Assembly: GCA_964428275.1 (NCBI GenBank)
Contig: CAYRXN010000194.1
Span: 1 to 8,468 of the forward strand
Direction of reading: 5' to 3'
DNA: 8,468 nucleotides
From: JALSRY01 sp964428275
GTDB taxonomy: Bacteria; Planctomycetota; Phycisphaerae; UBA1845; Fen-1342
Every line of letters starts with the position of its first letter. Within the stretch, counting starts at the first letter, position 1. Below, in pieces: positions 1-5,623 of this stretch. Both the position numbers and the translations under genes were made by a program. The notes below the pieces were generated by a model. It worked only from the letters and a program-made list of their open reading frames with translations. It ran no database searches and was not told the DNA's origin.

Positions 1-1005
1 AAGGGCGGCGCTCCGCTTGTGGAAAACTGCGTGATCAGAGACAACATCGCGGACTTCGGAGGCGGTGTCTATTGCAGCAGCGCCGACGCCGTGTTCTTCA
101 ACTGCGACATCTATGGGAACGGCGAGGGCACTTTCTCCGCCGGGGTCACGTGCTATCGTTCGAGTCCGCTGATTGCGAGTTCCAGGATCGCCGGTAACCG
201 GACGACCGGTGCGGGAGCCGGTATCGTCTGCTACGACGACAGCAGCCCGGTCGTCGTGAACTGTGTCATCAGCGGAAACCGGTCGGCGGCCGGCGGGGCG
301 GCCGTCTTTTTCCACAGCTTCAGCAGTCCGGCGATCATCCACTGCACGATCGTCGGCAACAGAGCGGCCAACGGCGCGGCGGGGAGCGTGAAGTGTGCTC
401 GACACAGCGCCCCCCTGATCGTGAACTCCATCCTGTGGGACGGCGCAGCGTCGGTGATTACCGTCGATTCGTCGAGCAACCCTGTGGTGATGTTCAGTTG
501 TGTCCGAGGCGGCTGGGAGGGCGACGGCAACATCGGCGCCGATCCGATCTTCGTGGCCCCCGACGGCCCCGACGGCGACCCCGGCACGTGGCAGGACAAC
601 GACTACCATCTCGGCCCGGCGTCGCCGTGCATCGATGCCGCCGACAACAGCGGCACGCCGGCCGACGTGCTCGATCTTGACGGTGACGGCGATACGGCGG
701 AACCGACGCCGATGGACTACGATGGTTGGCTCCGTTTCGCCGACCGGGTCGGCACGCCCGACACGGGCGCCGCCGATCCCGAGTATCCCGACCTGCCGAT
801 CGCCGACATGGGGGCCTACGAGTACCAGTGCGTCGGTGATCTCAACGGCGACGGGACCGTGGACGCCGCCGATTTGAGCGTGCTGCTGGGACACTTCGAC
901 AGCGGCAGCGCCGTCTACGCGGACGGTGATCTCGACGGCGACGGACGGGTCACGCTGGCCGACCTCAGCGTATTGCTGGTCTCCTTCGGCCACGTATGCC
1001 CCTAG
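1..1005 (+). CDS. Exported parallel beta-helix protein with C-terminal dockerin-like domain (5' end missing)
   Basis: The frame is open to the left edge, so the true start and any signal peptide lie outside; a GTG at 19 is only an internal codon. Residues 1 to about 165 are short repeats with a recurring pattern of Ser/Pro, a hydrophobic pair, N-C, I, x-G-N (for example SSPVVVNCVISGN and SSPAIIHCTIVGN), as in right-handed beta-helix surface proteins. Next comes a stretch of the choice-of-anchor Q type: ADPIF, then YHLGPASPCIDAAD, then ADMGAYEY. Residues 280-291 (DLNGDGTVDAAD) and 310-321 (DLDGDGRVTLAD) are two calcium-loop repeats, each followed by LSVLL, which is the dockerin type I pattern. 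The protein ends GHVCP before TAG at 1003. It is probably secreted or surface-bound. Its binding partner or substrate cannot be told from sequence; no carbohydrate-active site is visible. The family call is firm and the function open. Confidence 0.88.
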   Translation, partial: KGGAPLVENCVIRDNIADFGGGVYCSSADAVFFNCDIYGNGEGTFSAGVTCYRSSPLIASSRIAGNRTTGAGAGIVCYDDSSPVVVNCVISGNRSAAGGAAVFFHSFSSPAIIHCTIVGNRAANGAAGSVKCARHSAPLIVNSILWDGAASVITVDSSSNPVVMFSCVRGGWEGDGNIGADPIFVAPDGPDGDPGTWQDNDYHLGPASPCIDAADNSGTPADVLDLDGDGDTAEPTPMDYDGWLRFADRVGTPDTGAADPEYPDLPIADMGAYEYQCVGDLNGDGTVDAADLSVLLGHFDSGSAVYADGDLDGDGRVTLADLSVLLVSFGHVCP

Positions 1006-1055
1006 GCAACCCGGCGGGCACGTTGGGGCGTATGCGCGACGACAGACCGGCAAAC

Positions 1056-1095
1056 CAGCGGCGTCCGGGCGGGGTCTCCGTACCGGACGCCGCTG
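1056..1095. terminator. 13-bp perfect inverted repeat, possible bidirectional terminator
   Basis: CAGCGGCGTCCGG at 1056-1068 is matched exactly by its reverse complement at 1083-1095, with a 14-base loop. It starts 51 bases after the beta-helix stop codon, a suitable place for a terminator. No T-run follows on either strand, so it is not a classical intrinsic terminator. It could instead stabilise mRNA 3' ends or be a protein-binding site. Confidence 0.4.
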
Positions 1096-1168
1096 TCGCT
1101 ATCGCCGCGGCAGGGCGAGATGCGTGATCCGCCGCCGGTCGGTTGTTACTCGGGTCCATGTGGTTGGG

Positions 1169-1199
1169 CTCGCCGGCGCGCTTTGCTCACGCCGGCGAG
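1169..1199. terminator. 10-bp perfect inverted repeat
   Basis: CTCGCCGGCG at 1169-1178 pairs with CGCCGGCGAG at 1190-1199 around an 11-base loop. It is the second of three hairpins between the convergent genes. No T-run follows it, so termination is inferred from position and stem strength only. Confidence 0.35.
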
Positions 1200-1235
1200 T
1201 AACGGGGCGGCAAGCAACTTGCGGCAGCGCGAGTT

Positions 1236-1259
1236 CGTGCCGCCGTGACCGGCGGCACG
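1236..1259. terminator. 10-bp perfect inverted repeat with 4-base loop
   Basis: CGTGCCGCCG at 1236-1245 pairs with CGGCGGCACG at 1250-1259 around the loop TGAC. It is the tightest of the three hairpins and lies about 110 bases past the HAF gene's stop when read leftward. The stem is strong but lacks a T-run on either side. Confidence 0.4.
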
Positions 1260-1369
1260 CTGGCTTCGAGCGACGGCATCTGGCCGCCCGGACCGGCGAT
1301 GGAGTGTCATCCGGCGTGCGGCCGCACACGTGGCCGGGGTTCGCAGCGAAGTCAACCGCGCAGGGCGGG

Positions 1370-2968
1370 TTACGGTCGGCGGCGCCGTGCCGCTTTGATC
1401 CCCAGTAATCCGGCCATCATCAGCGGCATCATCGCCAGCGTGCCGACGCCGCAGAGGGCCGGCGCGGCGGATGGGGTCGGCTCGCCGCCGGCGTCGGCTG
1501 CGCCGGTGTCCGAGCCGCTCGTGTTCCCCGGCGTACCCGGCATCGGAGACCCGTCGTAGTTGTCGTTTCCGCCGCCGCCGCTGCTGTCGTCGGGGTTGTC
1601 CGCCGAGTCGCCGGCGACCTGCTCGTCTTCGGCGGTGCAGTCGTTGGGATCGAGCGGGATCAGCAGAAAGCCGCGAACCTGTTGGGTGTCCGAGCCGCGC
1701 GTCGCCCCCCAGCCGACGATCCAGCCGTCGCGGTTGATGTCGCGGGCTTCGGTGAGCGTGATGTTGGGCACGAACGTCATCCCGTCGCCGGTCTGCGTGC
1801 AGATCAGGTCGTTGAGGTCGTACATCTTGCCGTCTCGATAGAGGAACGCGCGGCGCTGGCCGTCGGCGTCGCTGGCCCAGCCGACGATGTCGCCGTTGTC
1901 GTTGATGGCGGCGGCGGCGCTGAAGTTGCCGGCGAGCGTGCCGAGGTCGGCCATGACGCCGCCTTCGTAGAGGAAGGCGTGCGTGGCGCTGCGGCCGTCG
2001 TTGAGGGCGGGGTCCACGTCGGACTCGCCGACGACCTGGCCGGCGGAGTTGATGTCGCGGCCCCAACTGTTGTAGCCGCCGAGCGTGCCCAAGTCGGCCA
2101 TCAGGGCGTTGGCGCCGGTGCCGTCGTCGAGGAACCACTCGAGCTGGCCGTCGTCGTTGGTGTCCTGGGGCGTTACCAGAAAAGCGTGATAGGCCGCCTT
2201 GAGCGCCGGATCGGCCACGCCGGCCGGCGTGGCGAGCGTATACGAGTAGCCGGTGACCTGGCCGAAGTCGTTGACGGCGGTGGCGCTGCTGACCGGATCA
2301 CTGTTGCTGGTCAGCGTGCCGAGGTCCAGCATCAGGTCGTTGATGCCGTTCTCGTCGTTGTCGGCGAAGAAGCTGCCGTCGCGGGGCGTTTCCAGGAACG
2401 CGTGGATGATGCCGCCGCCGATGTCGGCCCAGCCGACGACGTGGTTGCGGTTGCTGATGCCGATGGCGGCGCTGTCGTGCGCCCAGCACAGCGGCCCGAG
2501 CGTGCCGAGGTTGGTGAGCGCGTCGCCGGGGTAGGGCGTGGCCAGGTCGGTGAGCACGCCTGGACGCATGACGAACGCGTTGGTCATGATGATCGTCGGC
2601 GGGCAGTTGACCTCGATCCGCGCGGTTCCGACGATCTGGCCGGCGTTCGAGATCGCGAACGCCTCGCTGTAGTCCACGCCGAAAATGTCGGGGTGTTGCA
2701 GGTTGAAGTGGACCGTCCCGAACAGGTCCGTGACCACTTCGACGTGCCAGTGGCCGGCGTGACGGGTACCGCCGGACTCCATCCAGCCGACCACCTGGCC
2801 GGCGTCGTTGATCGAGTACGCTCGGCTGGATCCGCCTTCGACCGCGTCCAGCTCGATCAGGCGGTAGATCGGGTCGGCCGCCTGGAGGGTCGCGACGCAG
2901 GCCAGCACTGCAAGCAGCCCCGTGACGATGGACTCGGGCGGGCGGGCGATGATCGGGTGGTTCCGCAT
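1370..2968 (-). CDS. Exported HAF-repeat protein with C-terminal membrane anchor
   Basis: The chosen ATG (2966-2968) has AAGGAC seven bases upstream and gives a clean signal peptide; the frame stays open to 3061, but that extension is Arg/Ala-rich and unlike an export signal. The product is 532 residues. A hydrophobic core at about 14-28 is followed by TLQAAD, a likely signal peptidase I site near residue 30. VLAC at 21-24 is a poor lipobox alternative. Seven units of the form A-x-x-I-N-x-x-G-x-V-V-G span about 50-420 (for example INDAGQVVGW at 53-62), often followed by HAF(L) and DLGTL, as in the extracellular HAF repeat family. Residues of about 443-503 are a Gly/Ser/Asp/Pro-rich linker. 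The tail is CGVG (506-509), a hydrophobic stretch to 524, then KAARRRR. The repeats probably form an extracellular beta-propeller. The cargo or ligand is unknown. It converges on the beta-helix gene. Confidence 0.88.
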   Translation of the reverse strand: MRNHPIIARPPESIVTGLLAVLACVATLQAADPIYRLIELDAVEGGSSRAYSINDAGQVVGWMESGGTRHAGHWHVEVVTDLFGTVHFNLQHPDIFGVDYSEAFAISNAGQIVGTARIEVNCPPTIIMTNAFVMRPGVLTDLATPYPGDALTNLGTLGPLCWAHDSAAIGISNRNHVVGWADIGGGIIHAFLETPRDGSFFADNDENGINDLMLDLGTLTSNSDPVSSATAVNDFGQVTGYSYTLATPAGVADPALKAAYHAFLVTPQDTNDDGQLEWFLDDGTGANALMADLGTLGGYNSWGRDINSAGQVVGESDVDPALNDGRSATHAFLYEGGVMADLGTLAGNFSAAAAINDNGDIVGWASDADGQRRAFLYRDGKMYDLNDLICTQTGDGMTFVPNITLTEARDINRDGWIVGWGATRGSDTQQVRGFLLIPLDPNDCTAEDEQVAGDSADNPDDSSGGGGNDNYDGSPMPGTPGNTSGSDTGAADAGGEPTPSAAPALCGVGTLAMMPLMMAGLLGIKAARRRRP

Positions 2969-3060
2969 GGCGATGTCCTTAGCACTAGCTTCGGTGCGCT
3001 CGCGGCGCGGCGCAACCGGTGCGCGTGCCGCAGGCGAACACAAGGGCCTATGCCCTTGCA
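2969..3060 (-). promoter_or_regulatory. Structured leader upstream of the HAF-repeat gene
   Basis: Read on the minus strand, this 92-base leader starts with a perfect 7-bp hairpin (arms 3041-3047 and 3052-3058, 4-base loop). It continues with a 5-bp GCGCA/TGCGC hairpin (3010-3014 with 3020-3024) and ends with the ribosome site AAGGAC at 2975-2980. GCGCACCG occurs twice, 25 bases apart (2992-2999 and 3017-3024). No convincing -35/-10 pair was found on this strand, so the start of the transcript is unknown. The density of pairing suggests a cis-acting RNA element, but I cannot assign it to a known riboswitch class. Confidence 0.35.
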
Positions 3061-3102
3061 TCGACCATCGCGGGCGCAGGCTTTTGTGCGAGTTGCCGGG
3101 AA

Positions 3103-3297
3103 ATCGAATCGTCGGCGTTTCCGCGCGACGGCGGGCCTATAATTCGTCGAGTCCCAACCGCGTCGCCGGGGCGGTCCGGTTTCCGGGCAAACGCGGCGCA
3201 GACCAGCCCCCCAGGCTCTCTCTCGCCACGTCAGCGAGTGCGTGGCGCGATCGTTGCCGCGGTGTGCCGTCTCCGGCGCCAGATCGAATCGCCGGCG
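3103..3297 (+). repeat. Near-identical 15-base direct repeat, two copies
   Basis: ATCGAATCGTCGGCG at 3103-3117 recurs as ATCGAATCGCCGGCG at 3283-3297, 14 of 15 bases equal and 180 bases apart. Both are followed within about 30 bases by a CCGCG-GACGGC-like string. The left copy sits just upstream of the first TATAAT box, while the matching place after the right copy has no TATAAT. It may be a decayed duplication or a binding site; chance in GC-rich DNA is not excluded. Confidence 0.35.
3134..3143 (+). promoter_or_regulatory. TATAAT element with no obvious gene downstream
   Basis: GGCCTATAAT contains a perfect -10 hexamer at 3138-3143 in otherwise GC-rich DNA. No good -35 is found 16-18 bases upstream (GCGTTT at 3115-3120 is poor). 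The same 10-mer occurs 330 bases to the right, in front of a real gene, which makes chance less likely. No gene starts within 380 bases downstream, so any transcript would be a long leader or non-coding. Confidence 0.3.
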
Positions 3298-3463
3298 CCC
3301 GGCGGTCCTTGATCCGCGACGGCCGAATCAAAGACCCGCCGACGGGGGGACCTGGGGGCATGGGAACCAGGCGTGGCCGGAGAGGGGACGGTTTGCGGCG
3401 CGCGAGAAAACTTCACCAGACGCGAAGAAGTCGGGGATTCGCAGTGCCGAGCGGGCCGCCGGC

Positions 3464-3473
3464 GGCCTATAAT
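3464..3473 (+). promoter_or_regulatory. Likely -10 element of the promoter for the 97-residue gene
   Basis: GGCCTATAAT carries a perfect TATAAT at 3468-3473, which would place the transcript start near 3480, about 49 bases before the ATG at 3529. The -35 region (TGCCGA at 3445-3450) is a poor match to TTGACA, so the promoter may depend on the -10 alone or on an activator. It also argues against a longer N-terminus, because the box would lie inside the coding sequence. Confidence 0.5.
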
Positions 3474-3480
3474 CGGGCGT

Positions 3481-3498
3481 GTTGCCGGGCCGGGCAAC
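3481..3498 (+). other. Hairpin at the predicted 5' end of the 97-residue gene's mRNA
   Basis: GTTGCC at 3481-3486 pairs with GGCAAC at 3493-3498 across the loop GGGCCG. It falls right at the transcript start predicted from the TATAAT box. Such 5' hairpins can protect mRNA from decay; that role is inferred from position only. Confidence 0.35.
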
Positions 3499-3528
3499 GT
3501 GGCAGTTCACCGCTTTCGGAGATACGCG

Positions 3529-3822
3529 ATGCAGTTTCCAGTTACACGCGGCCAGTTGCAGGACACGGTGCAGAAGCTCGGTTTCTCGCGCGACGAGGCT
3601 CGGGCTGCGATCGAGATGCTCGAGGCCGAGGGACGCATCCATCTCGAAGGTGCGATCGCGCGCGTTCCCGATCCGACGACGCCCGGCGCGCAGATGCTCG
3701 CGGCGCTGTGCCGGGAGGCCCAGGGCGGCACCGCCGGCAGCGTCGGCATCTACAAGATCCGCGAGTTCATTCAGGAAGTGCTCGGGCTGGCCCGCGTGCG
3801 CGGCCGCAGCCGCCGGGCCTGA
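3529..3822 (+). CDS. Small hypothetical protein, 97 residues, possible winged-helix fold
   Basis: I do not recognise the family. The ATG at 3529 has CGGAGA about seven bases upstream and a TATAAT box at a fitting distance; the frame stays open to 3373, but that part is Arg-rich and lies across the promoter. Residues 6-17 (TRGQLQDTVQKL) and 20-34 look like two helices joined by a tight turn, followed by IHLEGAIARVP (37-47), which could be a beta wing. This order resembles a small winged helix-turn-helix. Residues 53-64 and 74-87 are likely further helices, and the tail RVRGRSRR is strongly basic. There is no signal peptide or membrane segment and a single Cys (61). A nucleic-acid-binding role would fit, but it is inference from predicted shape and charge. 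Its stop is only 13 bases from the stop of the convergent RNase H-like gene, so the two mRNAs may overlap. Confidence 0.7.
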   Translation: MQFPVTRGQLQDTVQKLGFSRDEARAAIEMLEAEGRIHLEGAIARVPDPTTPGAQMLAALCREAQGGTAGSVGIYKIREFIQEVLGLARVRGRSRRA

Positions 3823-3841
3823 TGCCGCGGACGTGTCAGGC
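3817..3841. repeat. Inverted repeat formed by two convergent stop regions
   Basis: GCCTGA at 3817-3822 and TCAGGC at 3836-3841 are reverse complements because both genes end with the codons GCC TGA. With a 6-bp stem and 13-base loop it is at best a weak bidirectional terminator. It may simply reflect the two genes having the same last codon. Confidence 0.3.
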
Positions 3842-4669
3842 GTCGTCGGGCCTCGTCGCGGCGCCGTTTCCCGTGCGGAACGGCGAAACGTGGAACGTGG
3901 CGCCGCACTCGGGCCGCGTGCACTGCACCGTCAGCGTGGGGATCGCGTCAAACTCGCTTCCGCGGGTGTTGAGGATCGCGATGATCGTCGGCAGCAGCGC
4001 GTGGGCGGCGTAGATGCACAACCCCGGCGGCAGGGCTGACTCCACCACCACGCCATCGCCGTCGATGCCGACCGCCACGGGACAGGCCGTCTCGTCGGGA
4101 CGTTTCACCACGGTCACGCGCACGGCCCGCCGGCCGGAGGCCTCGATCGGCGGCGGCGCGGGCTCGCCGTCCGGCGCGGCTTGTTCCTCGCTTGCGGGGG
4201 CTTCGGCCGCCGGAGGGGTTGGAGGGGCCGCCGACGCCGCAGCGGGTTTGGCGTCGAACACGATGACGTTCTCGCCGCGATCGATCGCCAGGTTGGCCAG
4301 CTCGTCGGCCCGGCGGTTTTCTTCGCGCGGAATGTGCTGAATGCTCCAGCAGGGCACCCGCAGCAGCAGCATCTGCACCTGTTCGAACAGCCGGGCCAGG
4401 TTGGGGTTTTTCACGCGATACTGCCCGGTGATCTGCCGCACGAGCAGCTCGCTGTCGGAGTAGACGGTCACGTTGGATTCGCCCAGCTCGGCGATGCGCT
4501 GGAGGCCGTGGATCAGGGCGTAGTACTCGGCGGCGTTGTTGGTCTGGTGGCCGAGGAAGAACGCGCCTTCGTAGATCAGCGTGGCGTCGTCGGCGTGAAT
4601 CACGACGCCCGCGCCCGCGGGGCCGGGATTGCCGCGCGATCCACCGTCGATGTGGAGGGTCAGGGCCAA
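3836..4669 (-). CDS. RNase HI-family protein with C-terminal extension
   Basis: The product is 277 residues. Residues 1-130 are an RNase HI-like domain of the RVT_3 type: IDGGSRGNPGPAG with D8, NNAAEYYAL with E48, YSDSELLVRQI with D72, and REENRRADELANLAID with D122. All four metal-binding acidic residues are present, so hydrolysis of RNA in RNA-DNA hybrids is expected. Residues of about 140-175 are an Ala/Pro/Glu linker. Residues of about 178-264 form a second, unrecognised region with Cys at 196, 218, 250 and 255, including CTRPEC; it might bind zinc. Typical RNase HI proteins end near 155 residues, so the extension is notable. The start is TTG at 4667-4669, preceded by GAGG with a seven-base gap; no ATG is available before the in-frame TGA of the upstream gene, which is only 12 bases away. 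The pair is almost surely co-transcribed. No signal peptide, so it is cytosolic. Confidence 0.87.
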   Translation of the reverse strand: MALTLHIDGGSRGNPGPAGAGVVIHADDATLIYEGAFFLGHQTNNAAEYYALIHGLQRIAELGESNVTVYSDSELLVRQITGQYRVKNPNLARLFEQVQMLLLRVPCWSIQHIPREENRRADELANLAIDRGENVIVFDAKPAAASAAPPTPPAAEAPASEEQAAPDGEPAPPPIEASGRRAVRVTVVKRPDETACPVAVGIDGDGVVVESALPPGLCIYAAHALLPTIIAILNTRGSEFDAIPTLTVQCTRPECGATFHVSPFRTGNGAATRPDDA

Positions 4670-4681
4670 GGTCGCCTCGCG

Positions 4682-5413
4682 TCAGGTGTTGCGGTCGATG
4701 AACAGGATGCGCCCGCAGCTCTTGCAGGTGACGATCTCGTCTCGTGAACGGAGCGTGTTGGCGACCTCCATCCGCAGGGCCATGTGGCAGCCGCCGCAGA
4801 TGAACTCGTCGCGGCGCGGATTGGGCCGCTCGACTTCGGCGAGCACCTCGCCCTCGTAGTGTTCGGAGAGGCGATCGAAGAGTTTCAGGGTTTCGGGTTC
4901 GATATTCTCCGCGGCGAGCTCGCGCTGTTTTTCGAGTTGTTCGAGGCGTCCGCCGAAGGATGCCTGGGCCTGCTCGTACTCGGCCTGGAGTTCCTCGAGG
5001 CGCTCGATCTCACCGCTTTCGGCGGCCTGGATTTCGGCCAGCTCGGCCTTCTTGGTCTCGATGGCCTGCATGACTTCCATCGCCCGCGCTTCGAGTCGCG
5101 TGACGTCGGCCTTTTCGTTGTTCATCTGGGCGAGAACGGCCGCGTATTCCTTGTTGGTGCGGACCGAGTTGAGGTGCTCGCGCAGTTTGTCGATGTTGGC
5201 CGAGCGCGCTTTGATGTCCACGTCGAGGCGGTCAAACTCGGCCTGGGTGTGCTGAATATCCGCTTTGCGCTGCTCGATCGCTTCGCGGGTCGCATCCACC
5301 TTGCGCTGCTGGGCGCGAACCTGCCGCTGCTTGCGGGCCAGCTGCCGCCGGATGTCGACGATCTGCGATTCGATGTCCTGAAGTGCGAACAATGCCTGGA
5401 GCTTGGCTCCCAT
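4682..5413 (-). CDS. Coiled-coil and C4 zinc-ribbon protein, CT398 type
   Basis: The product is 243 residues. It opens with KLQALFALQDIESQI and then a long helical coiled coil to about residue 180, rich in Glu, Gln, Arg and Lys. LNSVRTNKEYAAV at 81-93 matches the conserved hinge motif of this family. The C-terminus is a zinc ribbon with C206, C209 and C230, C233 (CGGC and CKSC), ending GRILFIDRNT. This order fits the zf-RING_7 / CT398 family. Its biochemical role is unsettled; the chlamydial member has been linked to secretion and sigma-54 binding. The ATG at 5413 is chosen over TTG at 5449 because GGAGA lies just upstream, the family start is matched, and the TTG would sit about eight bases from the predicted transcript start. 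An adjacent RNase H-family gene is also known in mycobacteria (Rv2229c and Rv2228c, from memory), which supports a functional link. Confidence 0.88.
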   Translation of the reverse strand: MGAKLQALFALQDIESQIVDIRRQLARKQRQVRAQQRKVDATREAIEQRKADIQHTQAEFDRLDVDIKARSANIDKLREHLNSVRTNKEYAAVLAQMNNEKADVTRLEARAMEVMQAIETKKAELAEIQAAESGEIERLEELQAEYEQAQASFGGRLEQLEKQRELAAENIEPETLKLFDRLSEHYEGEVLAEVERPNPRRDEFICGGCHMALRMEVANTLRSRDEIVTCKSCGRILFIDRNT

Positions 5414-5463
5414 CCACGCTCTCCACCTGCGATCCCATTCACTTGTCAATGACGTAAGCCGCC

Positions 5464-5492
5464 ATTATCGCCCGGCGAAGGCTCGCGGGCAA
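5464..5492 (-). promoter_or_regulatory. Promoter of the zinc-ribbon/RNase H operon
   Basis: On the minus strand, TTGCCC (5492-5487) and GATAAT (5469-5464) are separated by 17 bases: four of six and five of six matches to the sigma70 consensus. The transcript would start near 5457, leaving a leader of about 43 bases before the ATG at 5413. It stands back to back with the promoter of the TolC-like gene. Confidence 0.5.
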
Positions 5493-5543
5493 GGGGGCCG
5501 GACAGTGAGGTCCGCCTGGGCAACGCGTTGGCACCCCGCAAGT

Positions 5544-5573
5544 TTGACACCCTCCGCGGCGGCTCCATATCAT
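5544..5573 (+). promoter_or_regulatory. Sigma70-type promoter of the TolC-like gene
   Basis: A perfect TTGACA (5544-5549) is followed after 18 bases by TATCAT (5568-5573), one base off consensus. The transcript would start near 5580, about 44 bases ahead of the GTG at 5624. This is the best promoter match in the window and suggests constitutive, fairly strong expression of the envelope unit. Confidence 0.6.
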
Positions 5574-5623
5574 CCCGGCTAGTGGAAACGGGAAACGGCG
5601 CGGGTACTCAGCGAGGAATCACC

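Larger units (their letters stand above)
1006..1369. other. Gene-free stretch between two convergent genes
   Basis: This 364-base stretch separates the stop of the beta-helix gene from the stop of the HAF-repeat gene on the other strand. Short open frames cross it, but none has a recognisable domain or a good ribosome site. It holds three perfect inverted repeats (listed separately) and a 12-base palindrome GTGCGGCCGCAC at 1316-1327. The last 110 bases before the HAF stop show nothing else. Confidence 0.7.
3061..3528. other. Gene-free region between divergent genes
   Basis: This stretch lies between the leader of the HAF gene and the start of the 97-residue gene. Frames crossing it are Arg/Pro/Ala-rich with no recognisable domain. 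It contains two copies of GGCCTATAAT, a 15-base near-repeat and a hairpin near the right end, all listed separately. I looked for SRP RNA, RNase P, tmRNA and tRNA signatures and saw none. A short non-coding transcript from the left TATAAT is possible but unsupported. Confidence 0.5.

Noticed and set aside
2969..3010. Cyclic di-GMP (GEMM) riboswitch in the HAF leader
   Set aside because: The minus-strand CGAAGC...CTAAGG has only faint similarity to the 3' conserved part, and the GGCAAACC-like first half is not present.
1682..3142. 486-codon open frame on the plus strand opposite the HAF gene
   Set aside because: It is a Val/Asp/Ala-rich shadow of the repeats in the HAF gene, with no start site or known domain.
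3144..3460. A known structured RNA (SRP RNA, tmRNA, RNase P RNA or tRNA)
   Set aside because: None of the conserved signature sequences of these RNAs could be found on either strand.
3373..3528. Longer N-terminus for the 97-residue protein
   Set aside because: The added residues are Arg/Gly-rich, cover the TATAAT box and hairpin, and lack a ribosome site; the ATG at 3529 is better in every respect.
2922..4013. 363-codon plus-strand frame across the gene-free region
   Set aside because: It overlaps the HAF gene, the 97-residue gene and the RNase H gene in other frames and its product is Arg/Pro-rich without domains.
4682..4684. TGA as a selenocysteine codon joining the zinc-ribbon and RNase H proteins
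   Set aside because: The zinc-ribbon family normally ends here, a ribosome site and start codon follow, and no SECIS-like hairpin was seen.
5444..5449. TTGACA on the minus strand as a -35 element
   Set aside because: No -10-like hexamer lies 16-18 bases downstream, and it would start the transcript inside the coding region.
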